Shown here: positions 1 to 12,108 of the stretch, piece after piece
Layout: the number at the start of each line of letters is the position of its first letter
Position numbering within the stretch: position 1 is the first letter of the stretch
Assembly: GCF_001952935.1 (NCBI RefSeq)
Contig: NZ_CP018319.1
Location: forward strand, 857,501-921,500
Direction: 5' to 3'
DNA length: 64,000 nt
From: Pseudomonas frederiksbergensis
GTDB lineage: Bacteria; Pseudomonadota; Gammaproteobacteria; Pseudomonadales; Pseudomonadaceae
Notes under the pieces: generated by a model
Databases searched by the model: none
What the model was told of the DNA's origin: nothing
The model's input: the letters and a program-made list of their open reading frames with translations, nothing else
Translations under genes and position numbers: made by a program

Positions 1-1254
<1,254 letters not shown>

Positions 1255-1328
1255 GCTATCTCCTCAAACGGGCCGCTTGCGCCACCCGTGAAACTCGCTG
1301 CTTTACTAAGCATTCTTCAAAGCAGGCG

Positions 1329-2348
1329 TTAAACCGCCACCAGGCGCACGCTGGCACCTTCACCGACGCCCAAGGCTTCGGCCGCTTCAAGATCCAGGGT
1401 CACGGGTTTGCCCGGCGCGTAATCGAGCTCAAGCAAAACGGCGCGATAATCCTGCAACTGGGCGTTGGCCACCAGGTACTGACGACCGACACCTTTGACC
1501 GGTTCGCCGATTTTCACCGGGACTACCCGGCTCTGGGCGATCGAACGGATCCCCGAGACACGGGCGTGCAAGGTCGGCCCGCCGTCGAAAATGTCGATGT
1601 AGTGATCGGTCTCGAAGCCTTCGCGCATCAGGATGTCGAAGGTGATCTGCGCCCGTGGGTGCACCTGGCCCATCGCCTCTTGAGCGGAGTCGGGCAGCAG
1701 CGGCACGTAGATCGGGTAATGCGGCATCAATTCGGCCAGGAACGTCCGGCTCTTCAGACCGCACAGACGCTCTGCTTCGGCGTAGTTGAGGTCGAAGAAG
1801 TTGCGACCGATGGCATCCCAGAACGGCGAATCGCCGTTTTCATCGCTGTAACCGACGATCTCGGTCACCACCGAATCGGCGAAGCGCTCCGGATGGCTGG
1901 CAACGAACAGCAAGCGACCCCGGGAGTTGAGTTCCGACCAGGCCGAACCCACCAGTTCCGGCAGTACGTAGAAACTGGTCAGCAAGCTGTTGCCGGTCAG
2001 GTCGTGGCACTGGGAGAGGACGTGGATCTTGTTATGAATCTTCAGCTCGCGAGAGGCGTGCACAAAGGTTTCATTACGGAAGCTGTAGAACGGCTCGGAA
2101 TAACCGGCCGACGCAACGATGGCCGAGCAGCCCACCAGTTTGCCGGTGGCGGTGTCTTCGAGGACGAAGAAATAGCTCTCTTCACCGTTGAAACTCACTT
2201 CGGCGGCAAACGAGGCTTCGCTTGCCGCGATCTTGTCGCTCAGGCGTTCAACGTCATCCGGCAAGGAAGTGACACCAATCGGGCTGTCCGCAGCCAGACG
2301 CTGTACCTCGCCCAGATCAGCCATTTGCGCGGGGCGCATCACCAGCAT
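1329..2348 (-). CDS. aruF: Arginine/ornithine N-succinyltransferase, alpha subunit (AruF)
   Basis: A 339-residue protein starting MLVMRPAQMADLGEVQRL with AAAGGAG before the ATG. It belongs to the AstA family and is the partner of aruG; in Pseudomonas the enzyme is made of two homologous subunits, whereas enteric AstA is a single type. Shared landmarks are SPIGVTSLPDD near residue 23, GQVHPRAQ near 231 and DIFDGGPTLHARV near 255. It lies between aruC and aruG; the gap to aruG is about 75 bases with no terminator, so one transcript is likely. ArgR control is inferred from the site upstream of aruC. Confidence 0.93.
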   Translation of the reverse strand: MLVMRPAQMADLGEVQRLAADSPIGVTSLPDDVERLSDKIAASEASFAAEVSFNGEESYFFVLEDTATGKLVGCSAIVASAGYSEPFYSFRNETFVHASRELKIHNKIHVLSQCHDLTGNSLLTSFYVLPELVGSAWSELNSRGRLLFVASHPERFADSVVTEIVGYSDENGDSPFWDAIGRNFFDLNYAEAERLCGLKSRTFLAELMPHYPIYVPLLPDSAQEAMGQVHPRAQITFDILMREGFETDHYIDIFDGGPTLHARVSGIRSIAQSRVVPVKIGEPVKGVGRQYLVANAQLQDYRAVLLELDYAPGKPVTLDLEAAEALGVGEGASVRLVAV

Positions 2349-2418
2349 GGTGTCACTCCTTTCTCGAAAATCTCTATGAGGAAAATAACCGGGAAGTCAT
2401 TGCAGACACAGAGATCAG

Positions 2419-2508
2419 TGTGGGAGCGGGCTTGCTCGCGAAAGCGGTGCATCAGTCAACATCGTTGCTGTCTGACCCACCGCTTTCGCGAGCAAGCCCG
2501 CTCCCACA
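2419..2508. repeat. REP doublet (REPIN) between aruC and aruF
   Basis: Two inverted copies of a REP unit beginning TGTGGGAGCGGGCTTGCTCG flank a short spacer; the outer ends are perfect complements for about 30 bases. It lies inside the aru operon, in the 224-base aruC-aruF gap, so the transcript can form a long hairpin there. Units of this family recur at 14.9, 35.4 and 53.7 kb. Confidence 0.9.
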
Positions 2509-2572
2509 TTTGATCCAGCCCGGTACAAAAATTTGGTTCGACGCCTGAAAATGTCAGGCGTCGAAGGGTCTA

Positions 2573-3913
<1,341 letters not shown>

Positions 3914-3923
3914 TCAGCCGGGT

Positions 3924-3939
3924 TTACGGCAATGCGACA
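3924..3939 (-). promoter_or_regulatory. Candidate ArgR half-site upstream of aruC
   Basis: On the minus strand this reads TGTCGCATTGCCGTAA, an exact fit to the TGTCGC-N8-AA half-site described for Pseudomonas ArgR. It lies about 130 bases upstream of the aruC ATG. A second, weaker half-site (TGCGCC) is 20 bases further upstream. The site upstream of aotJ shares the decamer TGTCGCATTG. Binding itself is inferred. Confidence 0.5.
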
Positions 3940-4081
3940 TATAGCGTCGCAAAGGCGCAGTTTAAACTGCCGGCACAGGTTATAGGCAGGGTTGTCGAGC
4001 GGTGCGGTAAATATGTACCGCACGAAACCGATCATCGTCTGTTTTGCTGGCGGCTCATTCAAAACGCTAAGGGAATAGCGC

Positions 4082-7000
4082 ATGAGCCGATACGAGAACG
4101 ATCGTCTTTCCACTACGGGAAACAGCGAATCCGCTACGCAACCGGACGATCACTATCATCACCTGTTCAACAACCTGCCTGCCTGGGTATTAGAAGCATC
4201 GTCCAGTACACACAGCGCCCTCAAGAACGCCACGTTCATGACGCAGGACTGGATTGGCACCGCAACACCGTTGCAGCACCAGTCGCTGAAAAAGCTCAGC
4301 CATGAACACTGGACCCATCGAAATCGTCTGGACTCAATGCTGTCGAACCTGCAAAGCGCACAAGCCTTCGCCGAACCGCTGCTGAGCGACGCCCTGAAAA
4401 CCCGATTTGACTTGGATCTGGACGTCAAAACAGCGTTCCTGCGCCTGTACATCCCTCAAACCGTGCCGCTTTTCGGAATCAAGACTGGCGCGGCGCGTAC
4501 CTGGACCGTGTCGATGCTCGACGCCGCCCTGCATAACTTTCAGGAATCGGAAACTGCGGCAGGGGCTTACGAACCGGCCTCGACGTTCATCACCCAACCT
4601 TCGCCCACAGGGCAGTTCGATACGCTGCCGGCGATCAAGCAAAAGCTCTCTATCCCGGCCTTTACCCGGTTGTGCCGGGAACTGGATATCGGCGCCCGGT
4701 ACACCGCTTACCTCAAGGACAATCTGGGGCTGTCCAACCCTGTAGCGGGCGCGGTGTTGAAATCAAAGGTGATCGGCTCGCACAAAACAGCACTCAAATC
4801 TGCGCTGCAGATAGCGCAAATCCGAAAGGACATTCCTGCGGATGCTCATCTCTCGATCCAGCGCATTCTGGAAGGGCGTTCGGGTGCTCGACTGGGTGGG
4901 CAGGCGCTGTATGGTCACGACCTGACAATGATGTCCTCCTCGCTGACCGGTATTGTCATTTTCGCGGCGAGCCTGGAGCGCGCACGCTCGGCAACACGGA
5001 TCATCGCCTACATTCCCGATGATCCAGAGCATCCTCTCAAGGAATATCCGGACACATTGGCGTTCATGGCCGAGCTGACCCGCAAGCTGCGCTCGCCCGC
5101 TTATCAAACGTTTTTCAGCCGATTCGTCGACCACAAGGAAAGAGGACACTTTTTCGCGGACCTCAACCGTCGCCTCCAGAGCGTGACCTGGCAACAACAC
5201 CGATACGGCGACCCACTGCCGAGCTGGCGCGAAACGCCCATCGACAAGCCTGATTTGCGATTTTCGGCGATCCCGTTCAGAGCGAACCTGTGGAACCATC
5301 TCTATCAGCGACAGCTGAACAAGATCCTCAACGATGCAAGCACGCTCGCCGTCTCCACCGCCTCTGTCGACAGCGATGCGCGCTGGGCCTTGTGGAATGC
5401 CTTTAGCAAAGTCGCCTCGACAATCCTTGAAATCGCGACGTTCGTTGCCTTGCCTTTCGTCCCGTTTCTCGGCGAATTGATGCTTGGCTACATGGCCTAC
5501 CAGTTACTCGACGAAACCTTCGAAGGCATAGTGGACCTGGCCGAAGGGCTGAAAAAAGAAGCGCTCGAGCATCTGGTGACGTTCGTCGAAACGGTGGTTC
5601 AGGTGGGGACACTTGCAGTGGGCGGCGCCATCGCTACCCGGACCCTCAGCCCTCTGCTCTCTCGTGAAGCTATTGCCCTTGTCGACCCACTCAAACCCGT
5701 CACAACACCCGACGGGAAAACCCGTTACTGGAAGCCGGATCTCAAGCCTTACGAACAAGCACTCGTTTTGCCGGAAGGCGTAAAACCCGATCATCTCGGC
5801 CTCTATCAAAACGAAGGCAAGACGCTGCTGCCACTGGAGGGAAAACTGTATGCCGTGAAGCCCGACCGCGTGTCAGGCACGTTTCAGATTGAGCATCCGA
5901 ACCGAACTGATGCTTATCAGCCACCTCTGCGGCATAACAACCACGGCGCCTGGCATACAGAACTGGAGCAACCCCTGAATTGGGACCGGGAAAAGGTCAT
6001 GCGCCGCCTCGGCCATAACGTCGAGTCGTTCACCAATGCCGAGCGCGAACGGATCCTGCGAGTCAGCGGTTACCACGACGACGTCATGCGCGAAATGCAT
6101 GTCGAACATTATCGTCCGCCTTCGCTGCTGACAGACACGATCAAGCGTTTCAGGATCAACCGGGACATCGAAACCTTTATCGAACAGATCGGCAGCGACC
6201 AACCCGAGCGCTATCGCAAGGCCGATGTAACCCTGCAACATCAACTGCTGAGCAGCTACGACTCGTGGCCCGTCGACACGCCAATGCCTGCACCGCAAAA
6301 CCAAACGCAAGCCTTCAGAAAACAAACGGCCGAACTCGCCCGAAAGCACCACCAATCGCTGTTCGAGACCCGCTACCGCGCACAGGAAAAAACTGATGAT
6401 CGGCACGTTCAGCGATTGCTCGACGATGTGAGGGGTTTGCCGACCGATATCGCGCAAGAGTTGATGAGCAACGCAACCGGGACCGAGTTACGCCTACTGC
6501 ACAACGGTCGCACGCCCCCGCGGCTCAAGGAGGCAGCACTGAAAGCCATGGAGGCCGTACGCGCAACCCGAGCCTTCGAAGGGCTTTATTCCGACGTTCT
6601 GGACAACACCGATACCCACCGACTGGCCTTGCAAAGCCTGAATTCACTGCCCGGTTTTCCCGCCGAACTGCGGATTGAAGTGAGGGATTACACCGATAAC
6701 GGACTCGTGCGCGACAGCATTGGCCTGGCCGATGCACCGATCCTGAAAACACTGGTGCGCGCCGAAGACGGCACCTACCAGGTTTATCAAGACAGCGAAT
6801 CGGTGCCCGGTGATTTTTATCAGGGACTTTTTCAGGCCTTGTCGCAAGCGCAGCGCAATGCGTTGAGCCCATCGATCGCAAATGCCCAGGCACTCAAACT
6901 GCGCATCGCCGAACATGCATTAAACCAACCGGCACTTCGCAAGCTGTTCGCAAAAAATCCCAATCGCAAACCGTTCTATGATCCGACGACCATGCGCTTG

Positions 7001-7522
7001 CCTGGCGGCTCAGATGGATACCGGCGCATGCCCTCCCCGACGCCATCGCTCAACGAGCGTGTTCGCGAGGTTTACCCCAGCCTTTCCGAGGAGGAACTCC
7101 AGTCTGTTGTTCAGCAGTTACAAACGCATCCCGATGGCGCTGGCATAGAGATCTCACGCCTGTCCCGCGAGCTCTCGCGACTGCATCAGGAATTGAACAC
7201 CTGGATAAATGACTCGCCCACTGTCCACCCGCAAACCCGGGCCCCGCTGAGCGAACTGGAACGACAGGCCGCTCGACACAATCGCAGGCTGCTGGCCCAG
7301 GAAATCCAGCGCAGCTGGCGTCGACAATCAGAACGGGACCTCGATGGCCCCAATGACACGCCGCGTTATGCGCTCAGATTTGCCGAGCCGATTCTTGGTG
7401 ATCTACCCACGCTGACGGCCGATTTCTCCCACGTGTCGTCGCTAACCCTTGAAGGCAGTCGTGCTGCGCAGGGTGCCCCGAGTTTCTTCAGCGCTTCACC
7501 AACTTGCGCCGCCTCGAATTAA
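4082..7522 (+). CDS. DUF6543 toxin-like protein, N-terminal part of a frameshifted gene
   Basis: The frame encodes 1146 residues, starting MSRYENDRLSTT with AGGGA seven bases upstream. The first ~1000 residues match the pseudomonad DUF6543 (dermonecrotic-toxin-like) N-terminal region that precedes LRRs in large secreted or effector-like proteins. I recognise it by overall pattern rather than a catalytic motif. A hydrophobic stretch near residues 450-510 (IATFVALPFVPFLGELML, then TVVQVGTLAVGGAIATRT) could enter a membrane. The end repeats a helical module followed by DLPTLTADFSHVSSL, which should lead into LRRs. Instead the frame runs into a nonsense tail after about base 7471 and the LRRs continue in the next frame. 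It sits between aruC and argR. Confidence 0.75.
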   Translation: MSRYENDRLSTTGNSESATQPDDHYHHLFNNLPAWVLEASSSTHSALKNATFMTQDWIGTATPLQHQSLKKLSHEHWTHRNRLDSMLSNLQSAQAFAEPLLSDALKTRFDLDLDVKTAFLRLYIPQTVPLFGIKTGAARTWTVSMLDAALHNFQESETAAGAYEPASTFITQPSPTGQFDTLPAIKQKLSIPAFTRLCRELDIGARYTAYLKDNLGLSNPVAGAVLKSKVIGSHKTALKSALQIAQIRKDIPADAHLSIQRILEGRSGARLGGQALYGHDLTMMSSSLTGIVIFAASLERARSATRIIAYIPDDPEHPLKEYPDTLAFMAELTRKLRSPAYQTFFSRFVDHKERGHFFADLNRRLQSVTWQQHRYGDPLPSWRETPIDKPDLRFSAIPFRANLWNHLYQRQLNKILNDASTLAVSTASVDSDARWALWNAFSKVASTILEIATFVALPFVPFLGELMLGYMAYQLLDETFEGIVDLAEGLKKEALEHLVTFVETVVQVGTLAVGGAIATRTLSPLLSREAIALVDPLKPVTTPDGKTRYWKPDLKPYEQALVLPEGVKPDHLGLYQNEGKTLLPLEGKLYAVKPDRVSGTFQIEHPNRTDAYQPPLRHNNHGAWHTELEQPLNWDREKVMRRLGHNVESFTNAERERILRVSGYHDDVMREMHVEHYRPPSLLTDTIKRFRINRDIETFIEQIGSDQPERYRKADVTLQHQLLSSYDSWPVDTPMPAPQNQTQAFRKQTAELARKHHQSLFETRYRAQEKTDDRHVQRLLDDVRGLPTDIAQELMSNATGTELRLLHNGRTPPRLKEAALKAMEAVRATRAFEGLYSDVLDNTDTHRLALQSLNSLPGFPAELRIEVRDYTDNGLVRDSIGLADAPILKTLVRAEDGTYQVYQDSESVPGDFYQGLFQALSQAQRNALSPSIANAQALKLRIAEHALNQPALRKLFAKNPNRKPFYDPTTMRLPGGSDGYRRMPSPTPSLNERVREVYPSLSEEELQSVVQQLQTHPDGAGIEISRLSRELSRLHQELNTWINDSPTVHPQTRAPLSELERQAARHNRRLLAQEIQRSWRRQSERDLDGPNDTPRYALRFAEPILGDLPTLTADFSHVSSLTLEGSRAAQGAPSFFSASPTCAASN

Positions 7523-8946
7523 AACGCTTTTCCCTGACCGCCCTCCCCGAGGCCATTCCTCGGATGGCTAACCTTGATGCATTGGTGTTAAGCGACTGCG
7601 CAATCAGGTTCGATGCAGACAACTGGGCGAAACTGTCTTCATTGAACAAACTGGTCAAGCTGGATCTGTACCAGAACCCGTTCACTATGGTGCCCAGTGT
7701 CGAATCCATGCCTGAGCTTGTTTACCTGGACCTGAGCCGTACCGGCCTGACCGGCATTCCCGACAGCGTAGTTCGCCACCCCAAACTTGATACCGCCAAG
7801 CTGCTACACAACAAGATCAGTGAGCTGCCTTCGCAATTGTTCGAAAGCCCGGTGTACACCAAACGCGCAATACACCTGACGCACAATCCGCTCTCGGATA
7901 ACGCCCGACAACTGATCAAGCATCACTACTTCAGCAGCTCATACGATTTGGGCGTCTATGCCCCAGAGGCGGACATCAACCGAGTCAGGGCGCTGTACCC
8001 GAACCTGGAGGTCGAACAGGCGAGCGAGTTTGTCTATGAATTGGCAGGCACTCTGGCTGACGGTCGGATCGAGCTGACACGCCTTGAAGCGGAGTTGGCT
8101 CAACTGAGCAACGACCTGGCGGTATGGACTTCCGACCTTCCGGCCCGACACCCGTTGACGGGTGAACCGTTCACCGCCCAACAACAGCTTGTCGAGCACA
8201 TGAACCGCGACCAGTTCAAACAGACGCTGGAGCAGTGCTGGCGGCGTGAAAGCGAACTGGATGATTACAATGAGGCGCTGGAGCCCACCTATGAACTCCT
8301 TTTCGAGTCCGACATCAACGGTGAACTGCCGACCCTGAACGCCGACTTCAGTCATGTGACATCGCTGGAGTTGCGCAGCGCCGACGGAGTGACCCGCATC
8401 GGGCATTTTCTGGAGTCGTTCACCCACCTCAAAAGCCTGCGACTGCGCGACTGTAATCTGGGCAACATTCCCGATGCTGTGTTCAAGATGGGTCAACTGC
8501 GGTCGCTGTCACTTCCGGAGTGCCGCGTCAGCCTTTCAGCGGAATCGGCCAGCGCGCTGGCGGGTATGGAACAGCTCGATTATCTCGATCTGGCCCACAA
8601 CCCCCTGGGGCAAACGCCAGACCTGAGCCAGATGACGGAGCTCGTTACCGTACTGCTGAATGACACCGGCATCACCGAAATACCGCCCGGCCTGCTGCAA
8701 ATGGCAGAACTGGACTGGGCCGACGTCAGTGGCAACGCCATTACCGAAGTTCCCAGCGACGTAATGGAACTGCCGACGGAAGTCGCTGAAAACATCAGTT
8801 TTCGAGGTAATCGATTCTCCGAAGAGAGCCTGGTACGGTTGATCGGTTACTTCGAACGGACGGGCATAGACTTTGGTGTGGAAGAAGTGATCAATCGAGG
8901 AGAGATGGAGGTCTCGACGTCTGAAGGCTCGGAAACAGAGGAGTAA
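7504..8946 (+). CDS. Leucine-rich-repeat C-terminal part of the same frameshifted gene
   Basis: This frame (480 codons from a TTG that is probably not a real start) opens with LRRLELKRFSLTALPEAI, directly continuing the LRR begun in the upstream frame. It contains LRR block 1 (codons 1-125), a helical spacer (about 140-265), then GELPTLNADFSHVTSLEL and LRR block 2 (about 280-430). It ends GEMEVSTSEGSETEE. Relatives often end in a NEL-type E3 ubiquitin ligase domain; none is present here. Restoring one base near 7471-7480 would give a single protein of about 1620 residues. A pseudogene, a sequencing error and a phase-variable gene cannot be told apart from sequence alone. Confidence 0.7.
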   Translation: MRRLELKRFSLTALPEAIPRMANLDALVLSDCAIRFDADNWAKLSSLNKLVKLDLYQNPFTMVPSVESMPELVYLDLSRTGLTGIPDSVVRHPKLDTAKLLHNKISELPSQLFESPVYTKRAIHLTHNPLSDNARQLIKHHYFSSSYDLGVYAPEADINRVRALYPNLEVEQASEFVYELAGTLADGRIELTRLEAELAQLSNDLAVWTSDLPARHPLTGEPFTAQQQLVEHMNRDQFKQTLEQCWRRESELDDYNEALEPTYELLFESDINGELPTLNADFSHVTSLELRSADGVTRIGHFLESFTHLKSLRLRDCNLGNIPDAVFKMGQLRSLSLPECRVSLSAESASALAGMEQLDYLDLAHNPLGQTPDLSQMTELVTVLLNDTGITEIPPGLLQMAELDWADVSGNAITEVPSDVMELPTEVAENISFRGNRFSEESLVRLIGYFERTGIDFGVEEVINRGEMEVSTSEGSETEE

Positions 8947-8976
8947 ACCAGCCTCGGCAGGTGACGTGTTGCCCGG

Positions 8977-9957
8977 TCACCCACGCTCCGAGGGCACCGA
9001 CGACAATTCGAACGGGCTGCTGCTGCGCCGCTGGTTGCGATCTTCCCGCGGTGTGGCACCGAAGAAATTGCGGTAGGCGCTGGAGAAGTGCGGCCCCGAG
9101 GAGAAGCCACACGACAGGCCGATCTGGATGATCGATTTGCTGGTTTGCATCAACATCTGCCGGGCCTTGTTCAGGCGCAGTTCCAGGTAGTACTGGCTCG
9201 GCACACGATTGAGGTATTGCTTGAAGATTCGCTCGAGCTGCCGACGGGACACGCACACATGCTGGGCGATTTCGTCGGTGGTCAACGGCTCTTCGATGTT
9301 GGCTTCCATCAGCAGCACGGCTTGCGTGAGCTTCGGATGGCTGGAACCGAGGCGGTTCTGCAGCGGAATGCGCTGGCGTTCGCCGCCCTCGCGGATGCGT
9401 TCGACCACCAATTCTTCGGATACTGCACCGGCCAGTTCGGCGCCGTGGTCGCGGGCCAGTACAGCCAACAGCAAGTCGAGTACCGACATGCCGCCGCACG
9501 CGGTCAGGCGATCACGATCCCAGTCGAACAGATGACTGGTAGCAATGACTTTCGGGAAACGTTCGGTGAAATCGTCCTGCCAACGCCAATGCACGGCAGC
9601 GCGATAACCGTCGAGCAAACCCAGCTGCGCCAATGGGTAAACACCGGCCGACAACCCGCCGATTACACACCCGGCGCGCACCAATTGTTTGAGTCCACTG
9701 CTGAGCGCCGGCGCGAGCGAGGTCGGCGGCTCGTCGGCGAGCAGGAACAGTTTCTGGAAGTTTTCGAGCTTGCCGGCCCACGGTTCACCGGGCAATTGCC
9801 AGGCGCCTTCGGTCGGCGGTTCGGCCTGCAAAAACGACAGTTCGTAGACAACGTCAGGATGCACACGCTGGGCAACACGCAAGGCCTCCTCAGCCAGCGC
9901 AAGCGTCAGTGCTTTAGTGCTGGGCCAAATCAGGAAACCAATTCGATGGGCAGTCAT
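8977..9957 (-). CDS. argR: AraC-family arginine-responsive regulator ArgR
   Basis: A 326-residue protein starting MTAHRIGFLIWPSTKALTLALAEEALR, a DJ-1/PfpI-like (GATase1) sensor domain followed by a C-terminal AraC/XylS double helix-turn-helix (DEIAQHVCVSRRQLERIFKQ and IIQIGLSCGFSSGPHFSSAY). In Pseudomonas, ArgR senses arginine, activates the aot and aru operons and represses arginine biosynthesis genes. The open frame extends upstream into the REP doublet, so I chose the internal Met. It is the last gene of aotJQMOP-argR and converges on the LRR gene with a 30-base gap. Confidence 0.92.
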   Translation of the reverse strand: MTAHRIGFLIWPSTKALTLALAEEALRVAQRVHPDVVYELSFLQAEPPTEGAWQLPGEPWAGKLENFQKLFLLADEPPTSLAPALSSGLKQLVRAGCVIGGLSAGVYPLAQLGLLDGYRAAVHWRWQDDFTERFPKVIATSHLFDWDRDRLTACGGMSVLDLLLAVLARDHGAELAGAVSEELVVERIREGGERQRIPLQNRLGSSHPKLTQAVLLMEANIEEPLTTDEIAQHVCVSRRQLERIFKQYLNRVPSQYYLELRLNKARQMLMQTSKSIIQIGLSCGFSSGPHFSSAYRNFFGATPREDRNQRRSSSPFELSSVPSERG

Positions 9958-10049
9958 GGCGGGCAATCCGAAACAAAGAACAGAATGAAGGCATGGGCCA
10001 AGGCTAGCCTGTAAATGAACACAAATCTTGAAACCGATGGAGATCAAAT

Positions 10050-10138
10050 TGTGGGAGCTGGCCTGCCAGCGATGGCGGTGTGTCTGTGCCAGAGATGCAA
10101 ACTGACCCACCGCTATCGCTGGCAGGCCAGCTCCCACA
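10050..10138. repeat. REP doublet, GGAGCTGGCCTGCCAGCGAT variant
   Basis: Inverted pair of a second REP subtype, starting TGTGGGAGCTGGCCTGCCAG, in the 245-base gap between aotP and argR. It could separate argR expression from the transport genes. Confidence 0.85.
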
Positions 10139-10202
10139 GGGATCGGGGCCGGCCTCTAAATCGCGAAGCATGCACTATCGCGGTGCACAACGGCAGTCCT
10201 GA

Positions 10203-10967
10203 TTATTTCAAGCTGCCGGATAAAAATTGTTGCAGGCGTTCGGACTGTGGATTGACCAACACCTCACGCGGATTGCCGCTTTCTTCAACGACACCTTTGT
10301 GCAGGAACACCAGCTGGTTCGACACTTCACGGGCGAAGCCCATTTCGTGCGTCACCACCACCATGGTCCGGCCTTCCTGCGCCAGGGCCTGCATGACCTT
10401 CAGCACATCACCGACCAACTCAGGGTCGAGAGCCGAAGTCGGTTCGTCGAACAGCATCACCTCAGGCTCCATCGCCAGCGCACGGGCAATCGCCACACGC
10501 TGCTGCTCGCCGCCGGACATGTGGCCGGGGTAAGCGTCTTTGCGATGGGCCACACCGACCTTGTTCAGGTAGTGCTCGGCCTTCTCGCGGGCTTCGGTCT
10601 TGGACATGCCGAGCACGTGGACCGGCGCTTCCATGATGTTTTCCATCGCGGTCATGTGCGACCACAGGTTGAAATGCTGGAACACCATCGACAGGCGCGA
10701 ACGCATGCGTTGCAGCTGTTTCGGGTCGGCGGCTTTCAGCGCGCCTTCCTTGTTCGCGACCAGTTTCAGCTCTTCATTGTTGAGCAGAATCTTGCCGGCA
10801 TGCGGCTGCTCGAGCAGGTTGATGCAGCGCAGGAAAGTACTTTTGCCGGAGCCACTGGAGCCGATGATGCTGATCACATCGCCAGCCGCCGCTTTCAGGG
10901 ACACGCCCTTGAGCACTTCGTGACTGCCATAGCGTTTATGCAGGTCTTGGACTTCAAGCTTGTACAT
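10203..10967 (-). CDS. aotP: Arginine/ornithine ABC transporter ATP-binding protein AotP
   Basis: A 254-residue polar amino acid ABC ATPase starting [14 protein letters not shown]. Walker A is [11 protein letters not shown], the signature is [15 protein letters not shown] and Walker B is [13 protein letters not shown], followed by the H-loop VVTHEMGFA. It energises arginine/ornithine import with the permeases AotQ and AotM and the binding protein AotJ. A Met five codons upstream is in frame, but the family starts at the chosen one. It lies between aotO and argR. Confidence 0.95.
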   Translation of the reverse strand: MYKLEVQDLHKRYGSHEVLKGVSLKAAAGDVISIIGSSGSGKSTFLRCINLLEQPHAGKILLNNEELKLVANKEGALKAADPKQLQRMRSRLSMVFQHFNLWSHMTAMENIMEAPVHVLGMSKTEAREKAEHYLNKVGVAHRKDAYPGHMSGGEQQRVAIARALAMEPEVMLFDEPTSALDPELVGDVLKVMQALAQEGRTMVVVTHEMGFAREVSNQLVFLHKGVVEESGNPREVLVNPQSERLQQFLSGSLK

Positions 10968-10994
10968 GCGGTCAGTTCTCACAAAAACAGTCAG

Positions 10995-12107
10995 TCAGTC
11001 GTTGAGCAAGCGCCCGTGACGCAGCGCTTCGCGCCCCGCCACCTTGGCCAGCCAGAAACCGGGTTGGGCATAACGCAGCCGTTCAATGGCAAACAGCACC
11101 CCGGACGTACCAGCACACACCGTGCTGACCCGATCCGATAACGGATCGATCACTTCGAAAATCTCATCGCCGGCTTCAATCCACTCACCGGGTTTACGCA
11201 AGTAACTGATCACGCCAGGGTGCGGCGCGAACAGCAATTCAGTGCCTTCGAACGGCATGCCTTCGCAAGCGTCTTGCGCAGGTTTTGGCCATTCGCCGCT
11301 GATCAAGCCTTGCTCGGCAAGGAACGCCAGAATGCCTTCGGCGTATGCGCTGGCTTCAGCGCGACCGGTATCGGCCTGACCACCCAGCTCAATGGTAGTC
11401 GCCAGGCAAGCCAGTGGAATCTGTGCATCCGGAAACAGACGCGACAGACGCAACCACGGCAGCGAGCAAGCTTCGTCAAACGAACTGCCACCGGAATCCT
11501 CCGCCAGCAGCCCCACCTTCACGTCCAGGTGCGCGGCCAACGAACGCCATTGCGGCCAGTGTTGCGGCAAGGCGTACATGTGCAGCGCCGCTTCGGCATC
11601 GCAATGCAGATCCAGCACCACGTCAGCGGTGCAGGCATGGCTGAGCAGAATGCACTGCATGCCTTGCAACTGACTGGCGGCGGGCGGCAATGCGGCGAGC
11701 ACATCGCTCATGGCCTGACGGATCAGCTGAATATTGGCGTGCGGATCATCACCCAGGTGCCCGTCCAGCTCGGCGGCCACTGGCGCGCTCAGCTCGACGA
11801 AATCCCGGTTGAAGTTCTTGCCGCTGCCCGCCTCGAAACGCCCTTGATGATTGCCCTGAAGCAGTTGGCCGAGGCCCAATGGGTTGGCCACCGGCACCAG
11901 TTCGATCACACCGTTGAGCAAGCCTTGGGCTTCGAGTTCGGTCAGGCGCTTTTTCAGCTCCCAGGCCGTGCGCATCCCCGGCAGTTCATCGGCGTGCAGG
12001 CTGGCCTGGATGTAGGCCTTGCGCTCGCCACTGCCGAAGCGGAACACCGAAATCTGGCGTTCGCTGCCCAAGTGGCTCCACGGCAATGAATGATCGATGC
12101 GTTCCAT
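10995..12107 (-). CDS. aotO: AotO, succinylglutamate desuccinylase/aspartoacylase-family protein
   Basis: A 370-residue M14-type metallo-amidohydrolase homologue in the aot operon. SLHADELPGM holds the usual H-x-x-E zinc ligands (normally HGDE) near residue 38, NFNRDF fits the family substrate-binding motif, and LDLHCD near residue 163 holds the third metal ligand His. Its operon position between transporter permease and ATPase matches Pseudomonas aotO, whose function is not settled and which is reported as not needed for uptake. It is separated from aotM by one base, consistent with cotranscription. Confidence 0.88.
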   Translation of the reverse strand: MERIDHSLPWSHLGSERQISVFRFGSGERKAYIQASLHADELPGMRTAWELKKRLTELEAQGLLNGVIELVPVANPLGLGQLLQGNHQGRFEAGSGKNFNRDFVELSAPVAAELDGHLGDDPHANIQLIRQAMSDVLAALPPAASQLQGMQCILLSHACTADVVLDLHCDAEAALHMYALPQHWPQWRSLAAHLDVKVGLLAEDSGGSSFDEACSLPWLRLSRLFPDAQIPLACLATTIELGGQADTGRAEASAYAEGILAFLAEQGLISGEWPKPAQDACEGMPFEGTELLFAPHPGVISYLRKPGEWIEAGDEIFEVIDPLSDRVSTVCAGTSGVLFAIERLRYAQPGFWLAKVAGREALRHGRLLND

Positions 12108-12108
12108 A

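Noticed and set aside
7472..7500. Programmed -1 ribosomal frameshift in the toxin-like gene
   Set aside because: No canonical X-XXY-YYZ slippery heptamer is in the right phase and no clear downstream pseudoknot is visible, so an indel is the simpler reading.
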